Origin: Massospora cicadina
Taxonomy: Eukaryota; Entomophthoromycota; Entomophthoromycetes; Entomophthorales; Entomophthoraceae
Assembly: GCA_022478985.1 (NCBI GenBank)
Contig: JAKSZP010007909.1
Coordinates: forward strand, 124,001-188,000
Direction: 5' to 3'
Length of the DNA stretch: 64,000 nt
In this document: positions 23,201 to 33,000 of the stretch, in pieces
Layout: each line of letters opens with the position of its first letter
Numbering within the stretch: the stretch's first letter is position 1
Position numbers and translations under genes: made by a program
Notes under the pieces: model-generated
What the model was told of the DNA's origin: nothing
What the model saw: only the letters and a program-made list of their open reading frames with translations
Databases searched by the model: none

Positions 23201-23839
23201 AGCCTGTTGCGGTACGATGGCGACCCTGACGACTTGGCCCTCAACTTTACCCTTGTCGATCCCGAACCGACTGGGCCTGTCAGTGTCGAGTTGGTGCGGG
23301 GTGGCGAACGTCTACCGGTGACGGCTGCCAACAGGGTTGAATACGTCCGCCTGGTTGCCGATTATCGCCTGAACACCCAGCTTCAGCGGCAGTCGCGCGC
23401 CTTCCTTGGCGGTCTAGCTGACATCCTCCCCCCACTCTGGCTACAGATGTTTGACCCCGCTGAGCTTCAGATGGTGATTAGCGGCGGCCGCCAGCCCATC
23501 GACGTGGCGGAGCTGCGGGCCAACTTCACCTACAGCGGCGTTTACCACCCCGAGCATCCGACGATCCTGGCGTTTTGGGAGGTCGTTCACCGCCTCGCCC
23601 CCGACGCCCTCGCCCTGCTGCTCAAGTTCGTCACCTCGTGCTCTCGCCCGCCGCTTCTGGGCTTCAAAGCGCTGTCTCCCCCGCTATGCATCCGCGACGC
23701 GGGGACCGACGACGGCCGCCTCCCCACCGCGTCGACCTGCGTCAATCTCCTCAAGCTTCCCATCTATTCGTCGCGGGCGGTCCTAGAAAAGAAGCTCATG
23801 TACGCCATCCGGTCCGAGTCCGGGTTTGAGCTCTCGTAA
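20256..23839 (+). CDS. hul5: HECT-type E3 ubiquitin ligase, Hul5/UBE3C family
   Basis: Model exons are 20256-20417, 20949-21112, 21391-21490, 21598-21840 and 21878-23839, about 876 residues (yeast Hul5 is of similar size). The start MWNFEGN..RPRQINLGG and the basic helix TREERRRRELERIRQ are the family's signature N-terminus. The IQ motif AAIKIQ-RSYRRK spans the first splice junction. The middle is helical. The HECT domain fills residues ~526-876, with GIDGGGVFKEFL, YEFIGRMVGKALFEGIL and LPTASTCVNLLKLP; the catalytic Cys is residue 844 (codon 23738-23740). The chain ends GFELS, usual for this family. Phases agree at each junction. Less certain are exon 2's end (alternative GTATGT donor at 21097 with acceptor at 21383) and a very short 37-nt intron 4. 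Family members extend ubiquitin chains on misfolded and proteasome-bound substrates. This is the only convincing intact host gene here. Confidence 0.9.
20395..20745 (+). repeat. Four tandem copies of exon 1 end plus splice donor
   Basis: Units start at 20395, 20485, 20573 and 20659 (spacing 90, 88, 86). Each begins AGCATGCGGCGATTAAAATC or a close variant, then CAGGTA, then GGGTGG, GTCACA and CCTAAAGTTTTATT. The first unit contains the last 23 coding bases and the donor of exon 1; the other three lie in intron 1. Divergence increases to the right (the fourth has GGCATCCGGCGATC). Confidence 0.9.
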
Positions 23840-24195
23840 CAGTTTCAACGTCGCATCCTTTGGATTAAATATTGATGGGGCACTATGGCGGGCTTCGGGA
23901 TTTCATCCTTGGTACAAGTTAAAGGGTGGGTTGCGGTATAAAAATTGAATTTTATTTTGGGGGGCTCGATAATTTTGTTTGAAAGTCAACGTCCAAACTT
24001 AAGGATGGTATAGTTTATCTCACCTGCACTAAACGTTAAACTCATCTTGTAAATCTAAGGCCAAGTGGTAGTATACTAAAATGGCTACAAAATTAACCTG
24101 GTCCCTAAACTATTTGGAATCATTCAGTTTGTACAGATCATACTCTTAACAATGTTAAACCTTTGCTTAATAGAGACTCTAGTTTTTAGTATGAC
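23840..24195. other. 3' flank of the HECT gene
   Basis: GC content drops within about 60 bases of the stop codon. No canonical AATAAA was noticed immediately downstream; GGATTAAATATTG at about 23861 could act as a weak poly(A) signal. It ends at the left LTR of element D1. Confidence 0.5.
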
Positions 24196-24855
24196 TGTTG
24201 GATTTTTGGCATGGGAGATGCTCGCTGGTGCTTTTGTACCTAAAATCCAACAAATAGGGGATTGAAACCACTGATAAGAAATAAAATAAACACTAAAAAC
24301 TAGAAAGTTGGTTTTTTATATGTTTATTAGTTCCCATGGGAGGTAAGAGATGAACCCCCTTAATAAGTCAATACTTAGTAATTTAAGTTTCAAGGCTCAA
24401 TGTTCAAATTGCTTAGTAACATCCAAATTAGGGAATATTGATATTTGACCTATCAGATCTTGGAAGCTTCACTTCACTTTGACAAGATGGCCAATAGAGG
24501 GCAGGGAAAATAAGTCTGTGCAGTAAAGTTACGATGTATTTCACCCAATAAGTGGGCTGGAAAATTTTGTATTTGGTTGGACCTCCTCTGACCCTATAAA
24601 AGGGGCTGGTCTCAGCAGTGTAGGCTGTACCAAAGTGGAAGTGGCCTGGAGAGGAGCTTATGATGAACTTCCCAAATTCAGCTGACAATTTGGTGCAATC
24701 TGATCACAAACTCATTTTGCTTGCACAATTATTATTAAGTGTTACCCTGATTTGAGGGGTTCCACCAGGAATCGACCAGGGTCTTTTGGCCAATTTTTTT
24801 ATTGTTTACCTCCAAACTACTATTTTCAATACATTGGACTTGTAATTGTCCAACA
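24196..24855 (-). repeat. LTR of family D, copy 1 (left)
   Basis: A 660-bp unit with inverted ends TGTTGGA...TCCAACA. It contains a CTATAAAAGG TATA-type box at about 24594 and is adjoined by the polypurine tract (minus GAAGGGGGTAA) at 24856. Confidence 0.9.
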
Positions 24856-24859
24856 TTAC

Positions 24860-25857
24860 CCCCTTCAAGAGTGGTAGGGGGTGAATAAGGCTGCAAGAAC
24901 CATCCATGACCTCAGTTAATGGTAATACCAGAAGCAAGGGACTTAATAGAATACTCATCCCCTTGCTTATATGTGGCTACAATTGGGCCTTCCCAGATAG
25001 AATGAAGCTTCTCACTTCTAGGAGTGATGTGGTTGTGGTAATAAATACCAAGCTAGATACTTGGAAAAAAGGGAGAGGAGCTGGAGCTCATTATCTGCTT
25101 GGCCTTCTTTAGTGACCATTTTGGCCAAGTTAGTCAGCCTCTGCTTATAGTTGGATGATATGCTGGGCCAATTTTTTCATGGCTTGCTTGGGTCAGTTCT
25201 GTCAGTGAAAATATCTTTGGCTAGTAGGGCTGGTACCCCAGGTTCTTGTCCATATAACACATGGAAAGGGGACATCCTGAGGATGCAATGGTAGCTAATC
25301 TGGTAAGCCATGAGGGCACCAGGTAAATAGAGATTCCATTGTAGAGGGTCAGAACTAGCTATTTTATGGAGTATAGAGACCAGGTTTTTATTAACTCTTT
25401 CTATGGAACCATTTTTAGATGGGTTATAGGGGGCCAAGAAGAGTTGTAGTGTTCCCAAGGAGGTGGCGAGGAGCTTTACAGCTTGGGAGGTAAAATTTTT
25501 TTCCCATTATCACTTAGGAGGACTTGGGGCACCCATGCTGGGTAAAGATGTACTGGTTTAAGAAGATGGCTGTGGCTTTAGAAGTTCTGAGTGAGGAGAG
25601 CAACAGCTTCAACCCATTTGGTGAAATATTCAACTCTGACCAAGATATAGCATTTGCTAACTGTAGTCTGAGAGAGAGGACCTACCACATCCAAATTTAT
25701 AGTGTGGAAGGGTTGTTGTGGCATAGTCAGTTGATATTGATACCATGTCTTATAGCTGTATTGCTTTTTTACAGATCAGATAGGTATCCAGGACTTCAAC
25801 TATGGTCTCCATGATGCCTTCCCAGTAATAATGCTCTCTAATCCACTTGTAGGTTTT
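24860..25857 (-). pseudogene. Element D1 integrase
   Basis: Minus frame 25458-25177 shows LFLAPYNPSKNGSIERVNKN, in which the catalytic Glu of NGxxER is kept, then YHCILRMSPFHVLYGQEPGV. The core upstream (about 25510-25850) is frameshifted, with DVVGPL and EYFTKWVEA-like pieces visible. The C-terminal end (WEGPIVATYKQGDEYSIKSL type) runs to the polypurine tract without a chromodomain. Confidence 0.75.
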
Positions 25858-26473
25858 TCAGACTCTGCCATGGCCTATTATAGTGTGATACTCCATGATC
25901 ACAGGTATTTGCTCAGACGGCTGGAGATAGGGTAACCAGTTTACTCCTACTTTATTATACAACTTTCCACTTTCTGCCTTGATGTTGCGGGAGTGCCATG
26001 ATAGCCTCTTTTGTACAGGTTCATCTTCATCCTCCCAAGCATCCGGAATCATGAGGAAATCATGCAACCTCTCAGCTTCATTACTGTCAAGGTGTAAGAT
26101 AGGCAGCTGTGTCAACACATCAATGTTCATATGGCTCATCCCAGCTTGATGCTCAATGGTCATAGCATAGTGCTGGAGCTTAGGAGCCCAGTGAGCCAAC
26201 CGCCCCGTGTGGTCATTTATATTTTGTAACCACCTCAAGGATGCATGTTCAGTAATCACTTTAAATGAAGTCCCATGGAAAAATAACGATAGTGATGAAA
26301 GCAAGTAAGATGGCCAGGCACTTAATTTCAGTAACGCTGTTGTTTCTTAGCTTTTGAGAGCTTCTTATTGAAATAAGATACAGGATAACCAACTCCATTT
26401 TCATCCAGATGAGACAAGATAGCTCCAACAGCGTAATCAGAGGCATCTGTGAATAACATGAACAGCTTGTCAT
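25858..26473 (-). pseudogene. Element D1 RNase H and integrase zinc region
   Basis: Frame 26304-25858 (148 residues) contains FKVITEHASLRWLQNINDHT, the RNase H end (Asp is Glu here: TEH for TDH), then EHQAGMSHMNIDVLTQLPIL and VIMEYHTIIGHGRV. Frame 26473-26261 covers the preceding part. It is closely related to the D2 frame 37486-37112. Confidence 0.75.
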
Positions 26474-26500
26474 AGTTAGGGTGATGGAGAATATGCCTTT

Positions 26501-27384
26501 TTACAATGGCGCAATCAGGGCCTCAAACGCGGCCTTTTGTTCAGCACTCCAATGGAATGAAGTGTTTTTAGTTAAGAGACATATGAAAGGCTCACTAAGA
26601 TGGGTGAACTTGGGGATGAATTGATAGTCATACACCATCATACCCAAGAATACCTGTATGTCACAAAGGGTTTTGGGGTCAGGCATCTTAGATATCGCTT
26701 CCACCTTATCTTAAAGGGGTTGTATCCCATCTTGAGATATAGTGTGCCCGTGAAATCTAACTTCTTTTGCTAAAAAGGAAATTTTGAGGGCTTCAGCTTG
26801 ATATTAGATTCCCGCAAGCATTGGAACACTTCTTTTAGATGTGTGAAGCGATGTTATAGGTATTAGAGAGAACTGTGATGTCATTGAGATAGACAATCAC
26901 ACAGCTCAGCTTGAGATCCTGAAGAACATGATACGTGGCCCACTAAAAAGTGTCAGGCGCATTGCATAACCCCTGGGGTAGTTGAGTGGGTTGGAAAAGG
27001 ACCTTGCTACAGATAAGGGTGCACTTCTCCTTATCTTGTTGAGAAAGTTCCATCTGCCAGTATCCACTAGCCAAGTCCACGGCGGAGAAGAACTTGGACC
27101 CAGATAGTTGCGCCAGAGCATTTTCAAATTGGGGATTGTGTAGCTGTCCTTCTTGGTAAGGTTATTCAGCTTACGGTAGTCCATAACTACCTGATGGCCT
27201 CCGTTTTTCTTTTATAAGTAGAAGAGGGGACGACTGAGGGCTTTATGAAGGTACTCGCAACCCAGCATCCAACAATTGTCTGAGCTCCATCCGCATCTGT
27301 AGCTACTAACTTTTGGTTTGCAGTAGGGCTTAGATCAGTTGGGATGAGCATCCCAACGTCAATATTGTGAGTCCAACCCTTCAT
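26501..27384 (-). pseudogene. Element D1 reverse transcriptase
   Basis: Frame 27184-26906 gives MDYRKLNNLTKKDSYTIPNL. Near 26895 the minus strand reads CVIVYLNDITVFS-like sequence, so the YLDD box is YLND (a G-to-A change on the coding strand). Frame 26704-26501 gives the thumb, MPDPKTLCDIQVFLGMM. Without the second Asp pair the polymerase cannot be active. Confidence 0.8.
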
Positions 27385-27519
27385 GCGCCCATAGTCAGTA
27401 TCAAATTTAGAGAAAATGTCACTATATGACTCCAGTAAAGAATGAACTTTATTAAGCTATGCAGGGGTTAGATCATCAGAGATTTGAACAGTTGGCAAAG
27501 TACATAACGATTGATCAGC

Positions 27520-27963
27520 TTATAGGCTCATATCTGCCATGGACACGATACAGTGACCTTGTTTAATATCCTCAATAGGGACCAGCAGGCCTTTTCCAAT
27601 CTCCTGATGCTTCTTGACGACCATGTCCTTGTTGGTGAAATTCACCAACAGGAGATCGATGGGTCGCTGATAAGCTGGGTCTAGGATACCTGGCAACACC
27701 TGAGGTTCCAAAGTACTTATTCCATCAAGGATTGTTAAATGCAGAAGGCAGTTGCGGGGGATTTGCACGGTAATTTTGGTGTCTATCACCTTTTTTTCAC
27801 CCGCTTTGACTACTAAATCCTCTGGCGCATACAATGGAATGTCCTCTGAAGCATCCATGGAGTCAGGCAGCTTTTTTGTGTTTCTGCCCAATGTGGTATA
27901 AATAAGGGTGAGGGCGGATGAAGGGTACTCAACTATGCATATATATTTTTTTCTTAGGCTCAT
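27520..27963 (-). CDS. Element D1 dUTPase-like domain
   Basis: This 147-codon open segment lies between protease and RT. Residues 41-60 read DIPLYAPEDLVVKAGEKKVI, then DTKITVQIP, like the first dUTPase motif and strand (DLYAxED...AGE...TGIxIxIP). Residues 91-110 read PGILDPAYQRPIDLLLVNFT, like motif III (GVIDxDYRGxIxVxLxN). IGKGLLVPIED then matches the RIAQLIxExI strand. Motif II (PRSGLA) and the glycine-rich motif V are not visible, so dUTP hydrolysis is uncertain; it may be a structural relic of the fold. The family's role is to keep uracil out of DNA. The same domain occurs in D2, E and B. Confidence 0.65.
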   Translation of the reverse strand: MSLRKKYICIVEYPSSALTLIYTTLGRNTKKLPDSMDASEDIPLYAPEDLVVKAGEKKVIDTKITVQIPRNCLLHLTILDGISTLEPQVLPGILDPAYQRPIDLLLVNFTNKDMVVKKHQEIGKGLLVPIEDIKQGHCIVSMADMSL

Positions 27964-28152
27964 CGTTTGTAAAGACTAGGGGAACTTCATAATTAAATAG
28001 GGAGAGAAATCCCTGGTTCATATTGATGATTCCGTCATACTCAATCATAAATTGAGTGCCAATGAGCAGGTCGCATGCATTATTTTACAATGCCACAGTG
28101 GGGGCAGACAGTAGGAGTTTTCCAATTCGTATGGGTTGTGAAGAGTAGGCTC

Positions 28153-28480
28153 CTATAGCTCGCATGTTTTTGGGCCCACAATTCTGAACTCTTTTGAATA
28201 TCCCAGGTCAGGTGCCAACTTAATTTTATTGATGAGCTTTGAAGAGACCACGTTCACTGGAGCACCCATATCAAGGATGTTTAGAACGCGCACCTTGTTG
28301 ATTACAACCTCTACTAAGGTTATTGTGCTACCAAAAGTAGAGGGTATGGAAAGAACCTCCTTCAAACTGAGAGTGGAGTCAAGGCGTTGAGCTATCGCAG
28401 AGTATTTATCTTTAATAGAATGGATGGTATGAACCTTCTGAGTGGATTGATCACTGTCCCAATAAGCTGTTCAGCATCAC
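28153..28480 (-). pseudogene. Element D1 retropepsin (Asp-Met-Gly triad)
   Basis: Frame 28365-28153 reads VVINKVRVLNILDMGAPVNV followed by VSSKLINKI. The position and hydrophobic frame are those of a retroviral-type aspartic protease, but the D-S/T-G triad is D-M-G. The D2 copy (about 39520) has the same DMG. It would have cut Gag and Pol into mature proteins. Confidence 0.7.
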
Positions 28481-28733
28481 TAGTGGTATCAATCACCTCT
28501 GAAAACCTCATCAACTGTTAGAGATAGGTGCTTCGTGGTATCATAGCTATGTCAATTCTTTCAGGCTTCAACCTATCTGGAATCAGCACTTACATTGGGG
28601 CTCCCAAAACACAGTAGCCTGCTTCTTCACCACTCCCTTCAGACTCGTCATCATAGTGATTGTCAATGCACATCAACGAGTTGCTAAGAGGGGGCGGAGA
28701 AACCAGCTTAATCTCCCCACAGGGGAGGGCTTT

Positions 28734-29835
28734 TTAACGCTCATTTACCCTTTTGCATTTTGAAGGTAGCATCGTCGCTGCATCAACTTTTGGGGTAGGC
28801 GTTGGAAGTGTAATGGCTTTTATTTTGCCTTTGAAGTGACCAGCGGGGCTGCCCCATGACTGCAGGTTTTTACTAGGGGCAGCCTGAGGTGAAGCTGAAT
28901 GGGATCGAGGCAGCAGCTTGGATGGATGTGATATTTGATCCATCTTAGTAGACCGTTCAGAAAGAGAAAAACCAGGAAAAGGTATAACTGATTTCACCGG
29001 CTGAGCTTTTGAAACTGAAGCTGGAGGGGATCGCTGCCTCATAACTGCCAGTATTTTCTGGCTATCCTCACATGGTGAAGAGGTATCTTGTCGCTGCAGC
29101 TCTGCAGAAGCTGGGTTCCAGAGAGATACAGCCATAGGAGAGGCTGGAGGGGTCAGAGTTGATTCTCGCTTTGGATCTCTTTGCAGAAGTCCAGATTCAT
29201 TAAAGTCAGCCACTGCTAGCAGTGCCTCTTTGATATCCCATACAGTTTGGAAGTTGTGCCTGACTGCGGAGACATGCATTGCTAAAGGGATAAGACGCCA
29301 TGCTAGCCAAGATAGCAGCAATAGCATCATCTAGAAGAAGCAGTTTGGCCAGCAACAGAGGTTGAGCTTTGCTAAAGAATTGCTCAACAAATGAGGGAAT
29401 TGATCCTCCCTCTTTCAGGCTAAGGCACACAAAGGGCTGTTTTTGCCGTTTTAAACTCTGTTTGGAACCAAACTTGTCAACAAGCGCTTGTTTGACCTCC
29501 ACTCAGGTCGTAAGTGGTGCAATTTGAGGAACCAGGATCGCCTGAACCATCCGACTCATCAGGGAAGGTTACACTTGGTTTTTTGATGGTCAGTCGCTCC
29601 TTCCATTGCAAATTCATAAACATAAAGGAAGGAGGCGATACTGCCCTCACCCAGTGTGAACTTGTCTCTGAATGGAGGTTTAAAAATAATAGGGAGGGTT
29701 CATAAGGGCCTTGTGAAGAGTGCTGCTCAAGCCTTTTGAGGTGAGAGAAAGCACTGGCTAGTTGTTGCTCTAAAGCAAGCAGCCTTGGTTCCAGGTATTT
29801 GTCATTTTTAAAACAAGATTTTGGTGGTATACAGG
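28734..29835 (-). pseudogene. Element D1 gag
   Basis: Overlapping minus frames 29959-29477, 29502-29206 and 29330-28734 together cover gag. The N-terminal part has a likely coiled coil (LEPRLLALEQQLASAFSHLK). The capsid core is VEVKQALVDKFGSKQSLKRQ then LAKLLLLDDAIAAILASMAS. The C-terminal part is Ser/Pro/Lys rich without a clear CCHC box. The first frame opens inside the LTR and reads across the primer site, so the true start is uncertain. Confidence 0.7.
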
Positions 29836-29837
29836 GT

Positions 29838-29855
29838 CTCCTGTAGTGAGCACCA
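29838..29855 (-). promoter_or_regulatory. Primer-binding site of element D1
   Basis: Plus-strand TCCTGTAGTGAGCACCA, i.e. TGGTGCTCACTACAGGA on the element strand, next to the LTR end. It matches the B and E sites. Confidence 0.75.
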
Positions 29856-29856
29856 A

Positions 29857-30553
29857 GGTTGGATTTTTGGCGTGGGAGGTGCTTGCTAGTGCTTTTGTAC
29901 CTAAAATACAACAAATAGGGGATTGAAACCACTGATAATGTATAAATATAAATAAACACTAAAAACTAGAAAGTTGGTTTTTTATATGTTTATTAGTTCC
30001 CATGGGAGGTAAGAAATGAATCCCCTTAATAAGTCAATAATTAGTAATTTAAGTTTCAAGGCTCAATGTTCAAATTGCTTAGTAACATCCAAATTAGGGA
30101 ATATTGATATTTGACCTATCAGATCTTGGAAGATTCACTTCACTTTTGTGAGATGGCCGATAAAAGGGCAGGGAAAATAAGTGTGTGCAGTAAGGTTTTG
30201 ATATATTTCACCCAATTAGTGGGCTGAAAATCTTTGCATTTGGTTGGATCCCATACGACCTATAAAAGGGGCTGGTCTCAGCAGTGTAGGCTGTACCTAA
30301 GTGGAAGTGGCCTGGAGAGGAGCTTATGATGAACTCCCCAAATTCAGCTGACAATTTGGTGCAATCTGATCACAAACTCATTTTTTTTTTTTTTAGTACT
30401 AGATCACAAACTCATTTTGCTTACACAATTATTATTAAGTGTTACCCTGATTTGAGGGGTTCCACCAGGAATTGACCAGGGTCTTTTGGCCAATTTTTTT
30501 ATCGTTTACCTCCAAATTACTTTTTTCAATACATTATACTTGATTGTCCAACA
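29857..30553 (-). repeat. LTR of family D, copy 2 (shared by D1 and D2)
   Basis: It starts GGTTGGATTTTTGG and ends TCCAACA; 697 bp. It is the 5' LTR of D1 and, followed at 30554 by the same polypurine tract and integrase end seen after copy 1, also the 3' LTR of D2. It is about 37 bp longer than copy 1, mostly through a poly(T)-containing duplication at 30368-30414. Confidence 0.88.
30368..30414. repeat. Short duplication with poly(T) in the shared LTR
   Basis: GATCACAAACTCA occurs at 30368 and again at 30402, separated by 14 T and AGTACTA. The other LTRs of the family have the word once. The pattern looks like a very short poly(A)-primed insertion with target duplication, or slippage repair. 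Confidence 0.7.
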
Positions 30554-31498
30554 TTACCCCTTCAAGAGTGGTAGGGGGTGGATAAGGCTGCAAGAACCAT
30601 CCATGACCTCAGTCAATGGTAAGATCAGAAACAAAGACTTAATGGAATACTCATCCCCTTGCTTATATGTGGCTACAATTGGGCCTTCCCAGATAGAACG
30701 AAGCTTCTCACTTCTAGGAGTGATGTGGTTGTGGTAATATAATACCAAGTCAGATACTTAAGAGGTAGGGAGAGGAGCCAAGGGCTCATTAGCTGCTTGT
30801 CCTTCTTTAGTGACTGTCTTAGTCAAGTTAGTCAGCCTCTGCTTATAGTTGGATGATATGCTGGGCCAATTTTTAATGGCTTGCTCTGGGTCAGTTCTGT
30901 CAGTGAAAATGTCTTTGGGCTAGTAGAGCTGATATCTTAAGTTCTTGTCCATATAACACGTGGAAAGGGGACATCCTGAGGATGCGATGGTAGCTAATCT
31001 GGTAAGCCATGAGGGCATCAGGTAAATAGAGCTTCTATTGTAGAGGGTTAGAATTAGCCATTTTGCGGAGTATAGAAACCAGGGTTTTATTAACTCTTTC
31101 TATGGCACCATTTGTAGATGGGTTATAGGGGGCCAAGAAAAGTTGTGTTCCCAAGGATGTGGCGATGAGCTTTAAAACTTGGTAGGTAAATGTTTTCTAT
31201 TGTCACATAGGAGGACTTGGGGGCAACCATGCCAGGTAAAGATTTACTGGTTTAGGAAGGTGGCTGTGGCTTTAGAAGTCTGAGCGGGGACAGCAACAAC
31301 TTTAACACATTTGGTGAAATGATCAATTCTGACCAAGATATAGCGATTGCCATCTGTAGTCTGAGGGAGAGGACCTACCACGTCCAGACTTATGATGTAG
31401 AAGGGTTGTTTGGCATAGTCGGTTGATAATGATAACAGGTTTAATAGCTGGATTGCTTTTTAAAGATCAGACAGGCAAACAAGGTAAAAGCTATGGTC

Positions 31499-31503
31499 TC
31501 TAT
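31499..31503. repeat. Target-site duplication of element F, left copy
   Basis: TCTAT here pairs with TCCAT at 37062-37066. The intact site in D1 (25806-25820) reads GGTCTCCATGATGCC, confirming the original TCCAT. Confidence 0.9.
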
Positions 31504-32148
31504 TGTAACGGATCAGGAGGCACCTGATCTGTACATTGGTTTGGATCAGGTAGAGTTCGATCCAAATGTGGCCCTGATTCAATGGGCATCAAATTGGTAA
31601 GTTCAGTACTGGGCAAAATCGCCATCCTGAATCTGAATCACCTCCACAGAATGACAACGGGCTTATGCTGGGCATGGATGGTGATCTGGTGAGATGGCAA
31701 ATCTTCACTAATGATGTGGTGGTTGGGACTCAGAAAAGTCTAACTAAAAAAAGCTTATTCAATATTCGCAATGCACTATTTAAGGGAAGATGTGGCAGCC
31801 CTGTAGGGCAGTTGCGTCTTCTATGAGGAATTCAGAGATAAAGGATTTTGCTAGCTCAAATTACATTAATTTTATTTAGTAAAAATAGTCAGATCAGATA
31901 AAAAGACATGAGCTCTACCAGTGAACTTGGTGTGGCATTGGCATCATTCTCAGCCCTTTCCTGGTCCCAGGCCCTGCTACTGATGTGCAGTGTCATGGGA
32001 ACAGTGGTACAAGATTATGTGGCAATGACGAGACATGGCAGTTGGGTTTGGTTTTGGGCCTCTGCATGCCTGTACCTATTATGGTCAGTAACATGGCTCT
32101 TACTGCCCAGTTTGTTCGTTGCGTATTGGCGCAAACCTGCCCATTACA
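31504..32148 (+). repeat. 5' LTR of element F
   Basis: It starts TGTAACGGATCAGG and ends CCATTACA. A terminal hairpin is formed by GGATCAGG and CACCTGATC. A TATTTAAGG box at about 31785 lies some 120 bp before the ATG of the LTR-internal ORF. Confidence 0.92.
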
Positions 32149-32297
32149 TTAGATGCAACTCTAATACTTTCTGGTCAGTTTTGTGGGGCCCCCAAGAGGA
32201 GGAGGTGGTATCAGGAAGGGAGGAATATTACCATCATGTGTTGACAGTGGTGATGGTGAGCTTCTCGCTCACATTTGTAATAATAGAGGTGATTTGA
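31908..32297 (+). CDS. LTR-internal membrane-protein-like ORF, element F 5' copy
   Basis: From ATG 31908 the frame reads MSSTSELGVALASFSALSWS. It has a hydrophobic stretch at residues ~7-32 and a second at ~46-70 (FWASACLYLLWSVTWLLLPS), ending LFVAYWRKPAHYI at the LTR edge. In this copy it continues open past the LTR to 32297 (129 codons). The homologous frame is present in the 3' LTR (with one internal stop) and in the solo LTR at 17.7-18.4 kb. A TATA-like box upstream would place it as the first ORF of the element RNA. I know of no family for it; a chance frame kept by recent LTR duplication is the alternative. Confidence 0.45.
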   Translation: MSSTSELGVALASFSALSWSQALLLMCSVMGTVVQDYVAMTRHGSWVWFWASACLYLLWSVTWLLLPSLFVAYWRKPAHYIRCNSNTFWSVLWGPQEEEVVSGREEYYHHVLTVVMVSFSLTFVIIEVI

Positions 32298-32315
32298 GTT
32301 TATGGATTAAGACCT

Positions 32316-33000
32316 GTGAGGATGGAGGAACGCCAAGGGGGACCTGCAACCCCAAAAGGTCAGGCAGCTTTGCCCATGGAAGCCTTAGAGAAGATCCACC
32401 TTTTGGTGTCACAGATTCGTTTTCAGGCACGGTTGGCTCAAGCAGCGGGTGGGGAGGCCCCTTTCTTGTTACAGATTGTGCAAATTGTGGAGGCACTACC
32501 CCTGGAACTTTCCAGTGGGTGCAAGAGTGGTTGAAGAGCAAGGACGCCTGCTCGGATCCATGGATGAGTGTGTGGACTGGATTGACCGTGCGGCCTGTCC
32601 AGATGAGGCGCAGGATGAGGCGTGGTCAGCTCTGTTGACAGTAGGTCAGGGCCAAGGATCAGTGGAAGAATACAGGCAAATTTTCCGGCCATTGGCAAAA
32701 GCATCAAGAGTCAGATTCACAATCATCGCAAATGTTTAGACAAGGGCTGTAAGAGGTAATGTTGGCTGCTATGGCAGCTGCTAAAGTTCAGGGTTTGTTG
32801 GCGGAGGAGATTGCTTTGGAGATGCAAGTGGAAAAGCAATTGGCGTTGGAACAGAACTGGTGAGAGGATTTGAGGTCCCCAGGAAGGGTCCAGTCGCCCG
32901 TTGTTGCCAGCAGAGGATGAGGGGGCTGGCGTGGTTCTCCACATAATTTTGGGAATAAACATGGGGGATCCGTCATAGTAGTGGTGAGGAGTCGGGGAGA
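32316..33000 (+). pseudogene. Element F gag
   Basis: Frame 32316-32534 has EALEKIHLLVSQIRFQARLA and then PFLLQIVQIVEAL; the overlapping frame 32449-32739 has DECVDWIDRAACPDEAQDEA followed by YRQIFRPLAK. The capsid region is thus split over two frames. The rest to 33000 is degraded and I see no zinc knuckle. Confidence 0.55.

Larger units (their letters stand above)
24196..30553 (-). mobile_element. Ty3/gypsy element D1 (dUTPase-like lineage)
   Basis: LTR 24196-24855, minus-strand internal part 24856-29856 (5001 bp) and LTR 29857-30553. Order on the minus strand is primer site, gag, protease, dUTPase-like domain, RT, RNase H, integrase, polypurine tract. There is no chromodomain. It shares the 29857-30553 LTR with element D2. 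Frames are broken by stops and the RT active site is mutated. Confidence 0.9.

Noticed and set aside
22083..23331. Long minus-strand frames (up to 164 codons) across the HECT gene
   Set aside because: They are GC-driven shadows of the conserved plus-strand coding exon and have no motifs of their own.
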